From Hydrogenobacter sp. (GTDB taxonomy: Bacteria > Aquificota > Aquificia > Aquificales > Aquificaceae): DNA of 35,093 bases. The translations under genes were made by a program, and so were the position numbers. Positions 34,619 through 35,093 of the stretch are shown one piece after another; position 1 is the stretch's first letter, and every line of letters starts with the position of its first letter. The notes under the pieces were generated by a model. The model made no database searches, was not told the origin of the DNA, and saw only the letters and a program-made list of their open reading frames with translations. Location: contig JAGDVY010000041.1 of NCBI GenBank assembly GCA_023255875.1, positions 1-35,093 on the forward strand. The letters are read 5' to 3'.

Positions 34619-34714
34619 TATTAGGTCCAGAAAAACTGTTTTTCCGTCCATCCTGTAGGCGCTAAATCTTCCTACCTAATATCCCTATCTATAAGGACTT
34701 GGAGAAAACCAAGT
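34619..34714. repeat. cluster of inverted repeats between ileS and CRISPR array B
   Basis: TATTAGGT (34619-34626) and ACCTAATA (34674-34681) form an 8-bp inverted repeat. It encloses GAAAAA-CTG-TTTTTC (34630-34644) and the alternative arm GTAGG (34655-34659), which can pair with CCTAC (34671-34675). A separate hairpin ACTTGG-agaaaa-CCAAGT lies at 34697-34714. They could be RNA structures in an ileS leader, termination signals for the array transcript, or remnants of insertion. No gene other than a 22-codon ORF (34583-34651, minus) is visible here. Confidence 0.6.
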
Positions 34715-34746
34715 TTAATGAAAGTTTACTAACAGATGTGTTAGGG

Positions 34747-35042
34747 ATCACAATCCCACACAGTGGGCTTAAAAACGTTGGAAGCTTTCAAGTATGCTTT
34801 GGAAGTCATCTAGTTTCAATCCCACACAGTGGGCTTACAAACTTTTTCGCCCCCACAGGTTGATGTTGAGATTTTAACTGTTTCAATCCCACACAGTGGG
34901 CTTAAAAACTATGAAGAGGGAATAGATTTACTTTTCTTTGACATCAGTTTCAATCCCACACAGTGGGCTTAAAAACATTGACAGAGATTTTTGGGCATTG
35001 ACAAAGTGGAGGGTTTCAATCCCACACAGTGGGCTTAAAAAC
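34747..35042 (-). CRISPR. CRISPR array B, 5 repeats and 4 spacers
   Basis: Repeats lie at 34747-34776, 34813-34842, 34880-34909, 34947-34976 and 35013-35042. Spacers are 36, 37, 37 and 36 bp. The repeat is the reverse complement of array A's. The leftmost copy starts ATCA instead of GTTT, as expected of the degenerate trailer-end repeat, so the leader should lie to the right; 35043-35093 shows no further repeat. The second copy from the left carries the TTACAAAC variant that also marks two repeats of array A. Confidence 0.96.
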
Positions 35043-35093
35043 CCCAAAGGATCGCAAACCATATTCAGTTGTCAAGTTCTACAGCCATATGGC

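Noticed and set aside
34568-34746. T-box riboswitch upstream of ileS
   Set aside because: Expected from ileS in Firmicutes, but the conserved T-box core (AGGGTGGNACCGCG type) is absent.
35043-35093. Continuation of array B to the window end
   Set aside because: A next repeat should start near 35079 and no GTTTCAATCC is there.

Overview
The window is a densely packed bacterial chromosome segment. It looks like a thermophilic member of the Aquificales (Hydrogenobacter/Thermocrinis-like). That placement is inference: codon use is rich in AGA, AGG and ATA, intergenic space is minimal, functionally mixed genes share long overlapping runs, and the proteins are lysine/glutamate rich. All core genes look intact and native. 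I see no transposon, phage, rRNA or tRNA gene.

The segment is bracketed by two short CRISPR arrays with the same 30-bp repeat in opposite orientation: array A at 43-205 (+) and array B at 34747-35042 (-). No cas gene lies between them. Both arrays have their distal ends facing inward.

Layout from left to right. 345-5424 holds a YlxP-like protein, a JAMM metalloprotease behind asd (threonine/methionine/lysine pathway), pncB (NAD salvage), a ChaN-like lipid/haem-type protein, and a ribbon-helix-helix-like regulator translationally coupled to hisC. 5417-12095 is one long leftward run: bioA-birA (biotin synthesis and attachment), cysS-trpS, then a membrane-anchored PHP phosphoesterase-like protein, a small unknown protein and a membrane GGDEF diguanylate cyclase. 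12161-17109 carries a nitronate monooxygenase-like gene with a DUF2905 gene (+), trmFO (-), and a rightward membrane cluster: DUF454, DUF2269-like, site-2 protease, NERD nuclease-like protein and an unknown. 17101-19880 is hemB-miaB-DUF151 leftward. 19947-22569 is hfq-hflX-purA rightward. 22549-25817 is tatA-tatA-tatB-tatC-SDR-pyrD leftward, including a 54-residue TatA paralogue. 25975-29768 is cspA, folC, engB and polX rightward. 29959-34567 is ileS-nrnA-nfo leftward.

Three regulatory themes recur. First, the promoter-proximal gene often has a TATAAT-type box only 6-11 nt before its ATG and no Shine-Dalgarno, which suggests leaderless mRNAs. Genes inside operons instead use ATGA overlaps or strong Shine-Dalgarno sequences. 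Second, divergent genes share 39-157 bp promoter regions with interleaved elements. Third, convergent genes overlap at their 3' ends by up to 53 bp and lack terminators; the only clear intrinsic terminator follows cspA.

The least explained elements are a structured intergenic element between polX and nfo (likely a minus-strand RNA), the long 5'-terminal hairpin of the cspA leader, a folded spacer with a hydrophobic mini-ORF between ileS and array B, the S2P/NERD membrane cluster, and the PHP/unknown/GGDEF trio behind the tRNA synthetases.
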